A stretch of 64,000 nt of DNA, from NCBI GenBank assembly GCA_003246625.1, contig QJZR01000010.1, forward strand, positions 124,001-188,000, written 5' to 3'. This DNA is from Alphaproteobacteria bacterium. Its GTDB lineage: Bacteria; Pseudomonadota; Alphaproteobacteria; Rhodospirillales; Rhodospirillaceae. How positions within the stretch are numbered: position 1 is the first letter of the stretch; each line of letters begins with the position of its first letter. Positions 16,287-24,039 of this stretch are shown piece after piece. The notes below the pieces were generated by a model, which was not told where the DNA came from, ran no database searches, and was given only the letters and a program-made list of their open reading frames with translations. Made by a program: the position numbers and the translations under genes.

Positions 16287-16670
16287 TCAGCCCGCCGTCG
16301 TTTCCTCGGGCTTCATACGCAGGCCCGCGGCAAGATTACGGTTGATGTTGATCAGGGTCTCCAGATCGGCCGGATCGCGGGTGCGCAACGCCTTGGCCGT
16401 CTGTTTGTCGACGAAGATGCTGAGGCTCATGATGTTGGCCTTGATCTCCGGCGGCAGCTTGTTCTCGGGCTCGACGATGTCGGCCTGGATGATCGTCCAC
16501 AGCAGGTGGTTGAAGCGCAGCGCCTTGCCGTATTCCTGAGGATTGTCGGTCAGCTTCTTCGCGTCTTCCAGCTTCAGCGCGGCGCGGGTGAACGCCATCG
16601 CTTCGAGCTCACGCCCCGACAGGTTGGCCTGCTGGGCTTGCTGGTAGGCTCGCAACTGATCATTCGCCAT
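16287..16670 (-). CDS. flaF: Flagellin biosynthesis regulatory protein FlaF
   Basis: FlaF works with FlbT in alphaproteobacteria to control flagellin translation and secretion. The 127-residue protein has the family order AYQQAQQANLSGRELEAMAF, AALKLEDAKKL, LRFNHLLWTIIQADIVEPEN, KLPPEIKANIMSLSIFVDKQ and LETLININRNLAAGLR. It overlaps the 3' end of flbT by 11 nt, so translation is coupled. A diverged paralogue is at 4706. Confidence 0.95.
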   Translation of the reverse strand: MANDQLRAYQQAQQANLSGRELEAMAFTRAALKLEDAKKLTDNPQEYGKALRFNHLLWTIIQADIVEPENKLPPEIKANIMSLSIFVDKQTAKALRTRDPADLETLININRNLAAGLRMKPEETTAG

Positions 16671-17055
16671 GTGACATGACCTCCGACTCGTAATCGATCA
16701 ACTTCCGGCACGTTTTCAACGCTTTATAGTGATCTCCAGCGATGATGTGCTCGGACATCTCCATCATCATGTCCAAACCCTCTTCCCCAAGAGGCATGAC
16801 CAACAACTGCTTTAACAGCAAAAAGTAAAATTTGTGGAAACTCCGCTCCTGCTCGGGCGTCACGTACATATTGAGGATGGTGTAGTAGATCCGTTTTGCA
16901 ACGGTATCCGCTTCCTCCTCGGTCATGATGTCCTTTTCGCGCAACACCGGCACATGGTTCAGCACCACGAACTCGGACTTGCCCTCGCCGTTCTGGAGGA
17001 CGGCGTTGCCGATCAGGATTTTTTCGTTTTTTCGGAGCGTCAGTTTCAGAGGCAT
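16660..17055 (-). CDS. flbT: Flagellin mRNA regulator FlbT
   Basis: FlbT binds flagellin mRNA and blocks its translation until hook assembly is complete (established in Caulobacter). The 131-residue protein shows the conserved start MPLKLTLRKNEKILIGNAVL, followed by VPVLREKDIMTEEEADTVAKR, IYYTILNMYVTPEQERSFHKF and a C-terminal helical region. It is encoded downstream of flagellin, behind the fliC terminator, and is coupled to flaF. Confidence 0.96.
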   Translation of the reverse strand: MPLKLTLRKNEKILIGNAVLQNGEGKSEFVVLNHVPVLREKDIMTEEEADTVAKRIYYTILNMYVTPEQERSFHKFYFLLLKQLLVMPLGEEGLDMMMEMSEHIIAGDHYKALKTCRKLIDYESEVMSHGE

Positions 17056-17160
17056 GGCCGGTCCTTGTCGGTCGATCGGCCGCAGGAATCCGCGGCGGCG
17101 CGCCGCGACAGGCGCCGCGGACCGCCATTATGCGCAAAGCCGCCGCGTCTGGCAAAACGA

Positions 17161-17184
17161 AACGGCGGGCCGAAGCCCGCCGTT
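17161..17184 (-). terminator. Terminator after flagellin gene
   Basis: On the minus strand AACGGCGGGC-TTCG-GCCCGCCGTT is followed by TCGTTTTG: a 10-bp perfect stem with a stable TTCG-type tetraloop and a T-rich tail. It lies 26 nt past the flagellin stop. Confidence 0.9.
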
Positions 17185-17210
17185 TGCAACCATGAAACGG
17201 AAAGTCCCGA

Positions 17211-18095
17211 TCAGAACAGACGCAGGATCGACTGTTCGGACTGCTGGGCGATCGACAGGGCGATCGAACCCAGGGACTGACGAGTCTGCAACGACAGCAT
17301 GTTCGCGGACTCTTCGTTGAGGTCGGCGTTGACCAGGTTGGACGCGCCGGATTCCAGGGTCTTCACCAGGTTGTCGGTGAATTCCTGACGAATCTGCAGC
17401 AGCGAGGCGTTGGTACCGAAGGTCTGCGCCGTGGTGCGCACCGTGGTCAGGGCGGAATCGATTTCGTTGATCACGGAGTCCAGACGCGCGGCGTGCGTGC
17501 CGTCCGAGATACCCCAGCCGGCGCCGGTGCCACCGGACGCGGCGGCGGAACCGATGGTCGCCGACTTGACGCTCAGGGCGCTGGCGGTGGTGTTCGAACC
17601 GGCGATCGACAACTGGCGCTTCGGCGTCACGTTGTTCTGTTCCGAGAACTTCACCGTCAGGGTGTCGGCGCCGCTCTTGATCAGGTTGACGCCGTTGTAG
17701 GACGCGTCGTTGACCAGATGGTCGACCTGGCTGCGCAGTTCGTTGAACTGGCTGGAGAGCTTGTCGCGGGTGGTGCTGTCGGCAGCGGAGGTGGACTTCG
17801 CCGAGGAGGCGACGGCCTTCATCTGCTTCAGGATGTCTTCGATGCTGGTCAGCGCCTCGGTGGTGGTGGTCAGCACCTGAATGCCTTCGTCGATACCGGA
17901 CTTGATGGAGGTCAAGTCGGAAGCGCGGTCGTTCAGGTTACGCGAGGTGAAGAACGACAGGGCGTCGTCGATGGCGCTGTTGACCTTCTTGCCCGACGAC
18001 AGGCGGTCCTGCGTGCGGCTGATCAGATCGGTGGTCTTTTGCAGGGAAAGCAGATTGCTCCGCGTGGCGGACGACAACGTGATATCACTGGCCAT
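17211..18095 (-). CDS. fliC: Flagellin
   Basis: This is the filament subunit. The 294-residue protein has the flagellin N-terminal D0/D1 region (SNLLSLQKTTDLISRTQDRL, SSGKKVNSAIDDALSFFTSR, IDEGIQVL) and C-terminal region (NASLLQIRQEFTDNLVKTLE, LVNADLNEESANMLSLQTRQ, AQQSEQSILRLF). The central variable part is short and Ser/Thr-rich (SNTTASALSVKSATIGSAAA), offering many possible O-glycosylation sites. AGGAGAA precedes the ATG. It is flanked on both sides by GT41/GT9-like pairs and followed by flbT-flaF. Confidence 0.97.
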   Translation of the reverse strand: MASDITLSSATRSNLLSLQKTTDLISRTQDRLSSGKKVNSAIDDALSFFTSRNLNDRASDLTSIKSGIDEGIQVLTTTTEALTSIEDILKQMKAVASSAKSTSAADSTTRDKLSSQFNELRSQVDHLVNDASYNGVNLIKSGADTLTVKFSEQNNVTPKRQLSIAGSNTTASALSVKSATIGSAAASGGTGAGWGISDGTHAARLDSVINEIDSALTTVRTTAQTFGTNASLLQIRQEFTDNLVKTLESGASNLVNADLNEESANMLSLQTRQSLGSIALSIAQQSEQSILRLF

Positions 18096-18365
18096 GGCTC
18101 ATTCTCCTATTCTAGGTTGGGGCCGGACATATCGGCGACGGGCAGAGACGTTTCTCGGCTCCTTCCCGGCGTGAAGACAATAATGACAGCCCGACAGTCC
18201 ATAATCAAGCCTCAAAGCCGGAGTCCCGACCCCGGTACAATCCTATTTATACATCCCGAGAGTTACCAAAGCCCTAACGAAATCGCCCACCGCCCCGAGC
18301 GGAGGTTTGACGCGGGGGGCGGGAACCGCCATGCTGCGACTCGGACGTCCGCACCGGGAATCGCC
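18096..18365. promoter_or_regulatory. Divergent flagellin / GT41 intergenic region
   Basis: This is the 270-bp region between flagellin (leftward) and the second GT41 gene (rightward). Besides the candidate sigma-28 element near the flagellin start, it contains an AT-richer central stretch (caatcctatttatacatccc, about 18239-18258), unusual for this genome and a plausible promoter zone for the rightward genes. No clear -35/-10 pair could be fixed. Confidence 0.45.
18129..18154 (-). promoter_or_regulatory. Candidate sigma-28 (FliA) promoter of flagellin
   Basis: On the minus strand GAAA, a 14-bp spacer and GCCGATAT resemble the sigma-28 consensus (TAAA-N15-GCCGATAA); the -10 octamer differs at one position, but the spacer is one base short. 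It lies about 34 nt upstream of the flagellin ATG and would give a short leader holding the AGGAG box. No sigma-54 element was found here. Confidence 0.5.
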
Positions 18366-20243
18366 ATGAGCAACCCCGCCCTGATCGCGCGCATCGCGCT
18401 GCTAAGCCGGACCGCGCTGACCGAGAACCGGCCGGACGCGGCGGAGACCTTCTGCCGCCTCGGCCTGATGACCGATCCCCGCGCCGGCGTCCTGCATCAT
18501 CACCTGGGCCTGTGCTCCCTGCTCAAGGACGACACCCGGGCGGCGCAGCCCTTTCTCGACGAGGCGGTGGACCTGTTCGGCGAGGACGCCTCGCCCGAGG
18601 CGGAGGACGCGCACCGCGACCGCATCGTCGCCCTGCTGATGACCGGGCGCAACGCCGACGCCCTGGCCGCCGCCGACCCCGCCTGCCGCCGCTGGCCGAA
18701 AAGCGCGCCGCTGGCCCGGCTGTGCGCGCAGGCGGCGGAACTGTGCGGCGACGGCATCCTCGCCGCCGAACGCTATGCCCAGGCGCTGGAGCTGCTGCCG
18801 CCGGACCACCCCGAACGCGCCGAGGTCGCCTTCTCCCTCGGCGTCGCGGAATACGCCCGCCACCGCCTGGGCGCCGCCTACGCCGCCTACCGCGCCGCCA
18901 TCGACGCCGACCGGGGGCACGCGCGGGGCTGGTGCAACCTCGGCACCGTGCTGTCCGAAATGGCCCGCCCCGCCGAGGCGCTCAAGGCCTACGAAACCGC
19001 CCTGACCATCGACCCCGCCTATCGCTTCGCCCACGGCAACGCCCTGCACGCCCTGCACTATCTGCCCGGGCAGAGCGCCCCCTCGCTGCTCGCCGCGCAC
19101 CGCGCCTTCGCCGCCCGCCACTTCCCCGCCGACCCGCCGCGCCCGGATGCCCCGGGACGGTCGCGTCCCCTGGTCGGCCTGGTTTCCGAGGACCTGCGCC
19201 GCCACCCGGTGGGATACTTCTGCATGGGCTGGCTGCCCTTCGCCGCCGAGGCGGGTTTCGACGTCGCCGTCTATTCCTCCGCCCGCGTCGAGGACGAAAT
19301 GACCGCCGCGATGCGGCAATCGGTCGCCCTTTGGCGCGACGTCGGCAAACTCGACGACGCGGCGCTCGCCCGCGCCATCCGCGCCGACGCTCCCGACCTT
19401 CTGATCGATCTGGCCGGGCACACCGGACGCAACCGTCTGGCGGCCTTCGCCCTGCGCCCGGCGGCGTTGCAGGCGACCTGGATGGGGTACGTCGGCACCA
19501 CCGGCATGAAGCAGATCGACGGCCTGATCGCCGACCGCGTTCACGTGCCGCGCCTGGAGGAATCCTCCTACGTCGAGGAAATCTGGCGCATGCCCAACGG
19601 CTACGTCTGCTATGCGCCGCCCGCCTACGCGCCGAAACCGCGCGGCGGCGCGGCGAAGCGCAACGGCTTCGTCAGCTTCGCCGCCTTCCACAACCCGGCG
19701 AAGGTCAACGCCGACCTGATCGCCGTCTGGGCGAAGATCCTTGCCGCCGTGCCGGACAGCCGCATCCGCCTGGCCTTCCGCGGCTTCGACGAGCCGCAGG
19801 TGCGGGATTTCGTGGTCCGCACCTTCCAGGCCCACGGCATCGCCGCCGAACGCCTGGACATCCGGGGCGCGGTGCCGCACGCCGAGCTGCTGGGGCTCTA
19901 CAACGACTGCGACTTCGCCCTCGATTCCTTCCCCTACGCGGGGGGGCTGACCACCCTGGAAGCGCTGTGGATGGGCATCCCGGTGGTCGCCGCGCCGGGC
20001 ACCACCTTCGCCGGGCGTCACGCCGCCAGCCACGTCACCTTCGCCGGGTTCGGCGACGAACTCGCCACCGGGCATTCCGACTACGTGCGCACCGCCACCG
20101 CCTGGGCGAATTCCCCCGCCATGCTGGCCGCCGACCGCGCGGCGCGGCGGGCGCGGTTCGCCGCCTCGCCCCTGCTCGACGGGCGGCGCTTCGCCGCCGA
20201 CTTCCGCGCCCTGCTAGCGCTTGCCCTGGCGAAGCCGCGATGA
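18366..20243 (+). CDS. Second TPR-containing O-GlcNAc transferase-like (GT41) protein
   Basis: The 625-residue protein has TPR units in the N-terminal ~230 residues (including AGVLHHHLGLCSLLKDDTRA, GHARGWCNLGTVLSEMARPA) and a GT41 catalytic domain: GLVSEDLRRHPVGYFCMGWL with the active-site-type His, DLLIDLAGHTGRNRLAAFAL, ATWMGYVGTTGMKQIDGLIA, FAAFHNPAKVNADLIAVW with the conserved Lys, and FALDSFPYAGGLTTLEALWM. It has fewer TPRs than the protein at 13878, suggesting a different acceptor range. The true start is the ATG at 18366; the ORF-track extension reads antisense through flagellin. Its stop overlaps the next start (ATGA). Confidence 0.9.
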   Translation: MSNPALIARIALLSRTALTENRPDAAETFCRLGLMTDPRAGVLHHHLGLCSLLKDDTRAAQPFLDEAVDLFGEDASPEAEDAHRDRIVALLMTGRNADALAAADPACRRWPKSAPLARLCAQAAELCGDGILAAERYAQALELLPPDHPERAEVAFSLGVAEYARHRLGAAYAAYRAAIDADRGHARGWCNLGTVLSEMARPAEALKAYETALTIDPAYRFAHGNALHALHYLPGQSAPSLLAAHRAFAARHFPADPPRPDAPGRSRPLVGLVSEDLRRHPVGYFCMGWLPFAAEAGFDVAVYSSARVEDEMTAAMRQSVALWRDVGKLDDAALARAIRADAPDLLIDLAGHTGRNRLAAFALRPAALQATWMGYVGTTGMKQIDGLIADRVHVPRLEESSYVEEIWRMPNGYVCYAPPAYAPKPRGGAAKRNGFVSFAAFHNPAKVNADLIAVWAKILAAVPDSRIRLAFRGFDEPQVRDFVVRTFQAHGIAAERLDIRGAVPHAELLGLYNDCDFALDSFPYAGGLTTLEALWMGIPVVAAPGTTFAGRHAASHVTFAGFGDELATGHSDYVRTATAWANSPAMLAADRAARRARFAASPLLDGRRFAADFRALLALALAKPR

Positions 20244-21721
20244 ACCGGAACGACGACGCCGACTGGCGGCCCGACGCCCCTTCCGCCGACCTCGCCGCCG
20301 GGCTGGACGCACTGGCGGGCGGGCGCCTGGCCGAGGCCGCCCACCGCCTGGCCGCCGCGCCGGAAAACGCCGACGACCCTCACGCCGCCTATCGCCTGGG
20401 GGTGGTGCAGTCGCTGTCCGGCGACCCCGCCGCCGCCATCGCCACTTGGCGGCGCGTCCTGCGCATGGACGCGCAGTTCGCCCCCGCCCTTTACGACTTG
20501 GCGCTCGCCTATCTGGCGGCCGACGACATGGGCCAGGCGATGCTCGCCTTCACCCGCCTGCTCGGCGCCTGCCCGGACCATGCCGAGGGCCGCTTCAACT
20601 TCGGCAATCTGCTTTTCCGCCTCGGCCGCACCGAGGAAGCGGTGGCGGCCTACGCCCCCCTCACCGGGGGAGAAAACCCGCCGCGCGGCGTTCTGGTCAA
20701 CCTGGGGCGCGCCCTGCGCCGCCAGGGCCGCCTGGAAGAGGCCCTGGCCTGCTACGGCCGCGCCCTGCTCGCCGACCCCGCCGACCATTTCACCTGGTGG
20801 AACCGTTCCCACGCGCTGTTCCTGATGGGGCGTTGGGCGGAGGGCTTCACCGATTGGGAACACCGCCTGTTCATCGGCAAGGGGCCGCCGTTCAAGCCCG
20901 CCCTGCCGCGCTGGACCTCGGGCGGCCCGCCGCCCACCCTGCTGGTGATGGGGGAACAGGGACACGGCGACGCCCTGCATGCCCTGCGCTGGCTGCCGCC
21001 CCTGCTCGACCGGAGGTGCCGCCCCACCCTGGCCCTGCATCCGGCCCTAGTCCCGCTGGCGCGGGCGCTGCTGCCGGGAATTCCGGTTCTGCCCTTCGAC
21101 CGGGCCGCGTCGGCCGACGCCGAGGCTTGGTCGCCGCTGTTCAGCCTACCGAGTCGCCTGGACCTGCCCGCGCCCGCCGACACCGCCGAGCCCGCCGCCT
21201 GCCCCCTCTGCGCGCCGGGCATCGCGGCGATCCGCGCCGCCGCCGGAGGTGCCGGCCCGCGCCCGCGCATCGGCCTGGTCTGGGCGGGAAACCCGGAACA
21301 CGACAACGACCGCTGGCGGTCGATGCCTCTCTCCGCCCTGGCGCCGCTGTTCGCGGCGATGCCGGACGCCGCCTGGATCGGCCTGCAAACCGGCGCGGCG
21401 GCGGCGCAGGCGGACGCCTTCCCGCGGCTTTCGTGCGCCGAACCGCCCGCCGATTTCCTGGAAAGCGCCCGCCGCGTCGCCGGGCTCGATCTTCTGATCA
21501 CCGTGGACACCGCCGCCGCCCACCTGGGCGGCTGCCTCGGCGTGCCGACCTGGATGCTGGTCGCCGCCGAGCCCGACTGGCGCTGGGGGCTGAAAAGCCG
21601 CCGCACGCCGTGGTACGCCTCGCTGCGCCTGTTCCGTCAGATCGACCTCGGCGACTGGAGCGCGCCGGTGGCCGCCGCCGCCGAGGCCCTGCGCGCGTGG
21701 ATGCCGGAACCCCGGTCATAA
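20240..21721 (+). CDS. Second TPR protein with GT9-like domain
   Basis: The 493-residue protein repeats the plan of the product at 12475: TPR units in the N-terminal ~230 residues (HAAYRLGVVQSLSGDPAAAI, FAPALYDLALAYLAADDMGQ, GVLVNLGRALRRQGRLEEAL, HFTWWNRSHALFLMGRWAEG), then LLVMGEQGHGDALHALRWLP and a GT9-like C-terminal half (RIGLVWAGNPEHDNDRWRSM, LLITVDTAAAHLGGCLGVPT). Both paralogues end in a similar motif, (R)RTPWY.S(V/L)RLFRQ. It overlaps the GT41 gene by 4 nt. The domain could be catalytic or may only pair with the GT41 partner. Confidence 0.82.
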   Translation: MNRNDDADWRPDAPSADLAAGLDALAGGRLAEAAHRLAAAPENADDPHAAYRLGVVQSLSGDPAAAIATWRRVLRMDAQFAPALYDLALAYLAADDMGQAMLAFTRLLGACPDHAEGRFNFGNLLFRLGRTEEAVAAYAPLTGGENPPRGVLVNLGRALRRQGRLEEALACYGRALLADPADHFTWWNRSHALFLMGRWAEGFTDWEHRLFIGKGPPFKPALPRWTSGGPPPTLLVMGEQGHGDALHALRWLPPLLDRRCRPTLALHPALVPLARALLPGIPVLPFDRAASADAEAWSPLFSLPSRLDLPAPADTAEPAACPLCAPGIAAIRAAAGGAGPRPRIGLVWAGNPEHDNDRWRSMPLSALAPLFAAMPDAAWIGLQTGAAAAQADAFPRLSCAEPPADFLESARRVAGLDLLITVDTAAAHLGGCLGVPTWMLVAAEPDWRWGLKSRRTPWYASLRLFRQIDLGDWSAPVAAAAEALRAWMPEPRS

Positions 21722-21880
21722 AACCGGGCCGGGGCCAGTCCCGAACCCGATTCCTGTCTTTTCGCCGCGTCAGCGGCTGTCGACCGTGACGCCGCATGAC
21801 GGTGCGATCGCGCTACCGAAAAATGGGATCAAAGGGTCCGCGACCCTTTGCGGGCGCGGGCAGCGCCCGTGGATTTTTCC
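21722..21880 (-). terminator. Intergenic hairpins between convergent GT9-like and GT4 genes
   Basis: Two stem-loops lie in this 159-bp gap. AAAGGGTC-CGC-GACCCTTT (21831-21849) is followed on the minus strand by ATCCCATTTTTCGG, a reasonable terminator for the leftward GT4 gene. GGGCGC-GGGCA-GCGCCC (about 21852-21868) adds a second hairpin. Nothing else is seen. Confidence 0.65.
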
Positions 21881-23062
21881 CTACCCCCAGCCGAGGGCGG
21901 CGAAAAGGGCGTCGATCCGCTCCGTCCACGCCCATTCGCGCATGAAGTCCGCCCCGGCGCGGCCGATCGCCGCCGCCTCGGCGCGGTGGGCGCGGACCCA
22001 TTCCAGACGTTCGACGATCTCGTCCGGGTCGCTTTCCCCCCAGTCGAGGAACAGGTCCGAATCGTCCCGCGCGCCGCCCGTCACCGGCCCCTGGACATTC
22101 AGGGGAATCGCCGCGCCCGCGCGCTCCAACAGGTCCAGGTGCCCGGTATTGCGCGACAGCAGGACGGGCACGCCGCAGGCCATGCACTCCATCGCCACCA
22201 GATTGGTGCCGCCCTCGCAGCGGTTGGGGAACAGCCCGGCGTCGCATTCGCGCAACAGGCGGGGCATGTGTTCGTGCGGCACCTCGCCCAGGTCGATCAC
22301 CGCGTCGGAGGGAATTCCCAGGCCGGACAGCCACTCGGTCATCCGCCAGGGACCGTTGCCGTCGCGCCCGGGCCTGCCCAGGCGGTGCGGCGACAGACGC
22401 AGGCTGTCGACCGAAAGGTCCCAATGATTGTGCCAGGCACACATCAGCAACGCCTCGGGATGACGGGCGTGGAAGCGGCGGAACGCCTCCACCGCGATGT
22501 CCTGCCCCTTGCGGAACTCCAGCTTGCCGCCGGAAAAGACGACGAAGCGTCCGGCCAGCGCGCCGCTGCGGGGCGCGGGGTGGAAGCGGGTCGGATCGAT
22601 CCCCTGCGGACAGAAGACGACGTTGGAAAATCCCAGTTCGCGCAGAATTTGCGCGTTCCACGACGACCCGGCGATCATGCCGGCGAAACGGTCGCGGGCG
22701 CGCGCCACGTCGGCGGCGGGAATCGCCCGGTGCTCGAAGAAGACGACGCCGGTTTCGGGCTCGCCGCGGATGTGGGCGATGGGGTCGGCGACCGACAGGT
22801 CGTTGCCCAGCCCCATCAGGAAGGGATAACCGGTGCGGACCTCGCCCTCGTCCAGGGAAAAGAATTCCTTTTCGACGATCCAGGTCCGATGCAGGGGGGA
22901 AAGCAGGCGTTTTTCCAGCGCGTCGGGAACGAACTTGGACGATATGTAGACCGGCACCGGGATCAGGCCGCGCTGCGCCCCCCGCAGGGTCAACGCCAGG
23001 CCATAGACCCCCCATCCGGTGGTGCCGCCGACCTGCCAGCCGATGCCGAATTTCGTTGCCAT
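21881..23062 (-). CDS. GT4-family glycosyltransferase
   Basis: The 393-residue GT-B enzyme shows the GT4 signatures in the C-terminal half: RFVVFSGGKLEFRKGQDIAV (start of the sugar-nucleotide domain) and FPNRCEGGTNLVAMECMACG (E-x7-E motif). Its N-terminal half (GIGWQVGGTTGWGVYGLALT) would bind the acceptor. The ATG at 23062 follows GAGAGGACG; the ORF-track extension of 24 residues overlaps the divergent promoter region. Substrate is unknown, but it opens the glycan island and is divergent from the small-protein/cytidylyltransferase genes. Confidence 0.85.
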   Translation of the reverse strand: MATKFGIGWQVGGTTGWGVYGLALTLRGAQRGLIPVPVYISSKFVPDALEKRLLSPLHRTWIVEKEFFSLDEGEVRTGYPFLMGLGNDLSVADPIAHIRGEPETGVVFFEHRAIPAADVARARDRFAGMIAGSSWNAQILRELGFSNVVFCPQGIDPTRFHPAPRSGALAGRFVVFSGGKLEFRKGQDIAVEAFRRFHARHPEALLMCAWHNHWDLSVDSLRLSPHRLGRPGRDGNGPWRMTEWLSGLGIPSDAVIDLGEVPHEHMPRLLRECDAGLFPNRCEGGTNLVAMECMACGVPVLLSRNTGHLDLLERAGAAIPLNVQGPVTGGARDDSDLFLDWGESDPDEIVERLEWVRAHRAEAAAIGRAGADFMREWAWTERIDALFAALGWG

Positions 23063-23180
23063 CGTCCTCTCCACCGGACCGGGAAGGCGCGGAAAGCCCC
23101 CCCCGGAATTGCCCCATGACAGTCCCCGACGCATCCGCTATGGTGGCCGGACCATTCGCTTTTTACCAGGGGTCGGAGCC

Positions 23181-23468
23181 ATGAGTGAAGGATTGATTGA
23201 ACGGGTGCAGGGACTTCTGCAAACCGTCTCGGATGACGTCAACCGTCTGTTCAACGAGGCCCAGAACAGCAACGAGGTGTTTCTCGAGGCTCTCGACGAC
23301 GTGGCCGCCAACGTTCTCGGCCTGCAATCGATCATCGCCGCGATGGTGAAGAAGTATCCGGTGGACGCCGACGAGGCGAAGTCCTGGCTGAAATCCAACA
23401 TGACGCCCGACGCCGAGGGCACCGAAAAGGCCGAGGCGGTGGTGGACTTCCTGCTCGGCAACAAGTGA
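23181..23468 (+). CDS. Small acidic helical protein of unknown function
   Basis: A 95-residue acidic protein with predicted helices (GLIERVQGLLQTVSDDVNRL, EVFLEALDDVAANVLGLQSI, AEAVVDFLLGNK) and no Cys. I do not recognise the family. The ATG at 23181 has GGTCGGAG upstream; the ORF-track extension reads through the divergent promoter. Its stop overlaps the start of the cytidylyltransferase gene (TGATG), so the two are made together and the small protein may be a partner or regulator of that pathway. Confidence 0.7.
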   Translation: MSEGLIERVQGLLQTVSDDVNRLFNEAQNSNEVFLEALDDVAANVLGLQSIIAAMVKKYPVDADEAKSWLKSNMTPDAEGTEKAEAVVDFLLGNK

Positions 23469-24034
23469 TGCCCGCTTCGCCCGCCTATATCGGCGTGATC
23501 CCGGCGAAGGGCGGCTCCAGCCGCCTGCCGAACAAGAACATGGCGGACCTGCTGGGCCGTCCGATGCTGGACTACACCGTCCTCGCGGCGAAGGAATCCC
23601 GCCGCCTGGGCGCCCTTTACATCTCCACCGACAGCGACGAGGTCGCCGCCCATGCCCAGTCGCTGGGGGTGCCGGTGATCCGCCGCGGCGCGGAACTGGC
23701 GGGCGACGCGCCGATCATCGCGGTCTACCGCCACGCCTGGGAAAGCCTGGGCCGCCCGGCGCTGACCGCCGTGGTCGGCCTGCAGCCCGACCACCCCGAC
23801 CGCGAGGTGACGATCGACGCGGCGATCGACGCGTTCGAGGCCGCGAAGGCCGACATGCTGGTCTCCACCGAGGCGGACGGCACCAAGAACGGCTCCCACT
23901 ACATCGTCTCGCTGGCGGTGCTGGAAGGCGCCGAGCCGCGGGCCAAGCACGTCGTCGTCGACGACTGCACCAACGTCCATTATCAAGCCGACCTCGACCG
24001 CGCCGCCGCGCGCCTGGCCGGGGCGAAGGACTGA
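23468..24034 (+). CDS. Short acylneuraminate cytidylyltransferase-like protein (NeuA/PseF type)
   Basis: The family activates nonulosonic acids (sialic, legionaminic, pseudaminic) as CMP-sugars. The 188-residue protein keeps the CTP-binding N-terminal motif IPAKGGSSRLPNKNMADLLG, then RPMLDYTVLAA and LYISTDSDEVAAHAQSLGVP. It is shorter than typical NeuA or PseF (about 220-230), and the usual LQPTSPLR motif reads LQPDHPDRE. It ends soon after NVHYQADLDRAAA, so it may be compact, or altered in substrate or activity. An ATG at 23468, rather than the GTG one codon earlier, couples it to the upstream small gene. A neuB-type gene lies at 28224 in the same island. Confidence 0.78.
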   Translation: MPASPAYIGVIPAKGGSSRLPNKNMADLLGRPMLDYTVLAAKESRRLGALYISTDSDEVAAHAQSLGVPVIRRGAELAGDAPIIAVYRHAWESLGRPALTAVVGLQPDHPDREVTIDAAIDAFEAAKADMLVSTEADGTKNGSHYIVSLAVLEGAEPRAKHVVVDDCTNVHYQADLDRAAARLAGAKD

Positions 24035-24039
24035 GCGCG

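Noticed and set aside
17493-18365. N-terminal extension of the GT41 ORF through the flagellin gene
   Set aside because: This part is antisense to flagellin and lacks any motif; the ATG at 18366 opens the TPR region directly.
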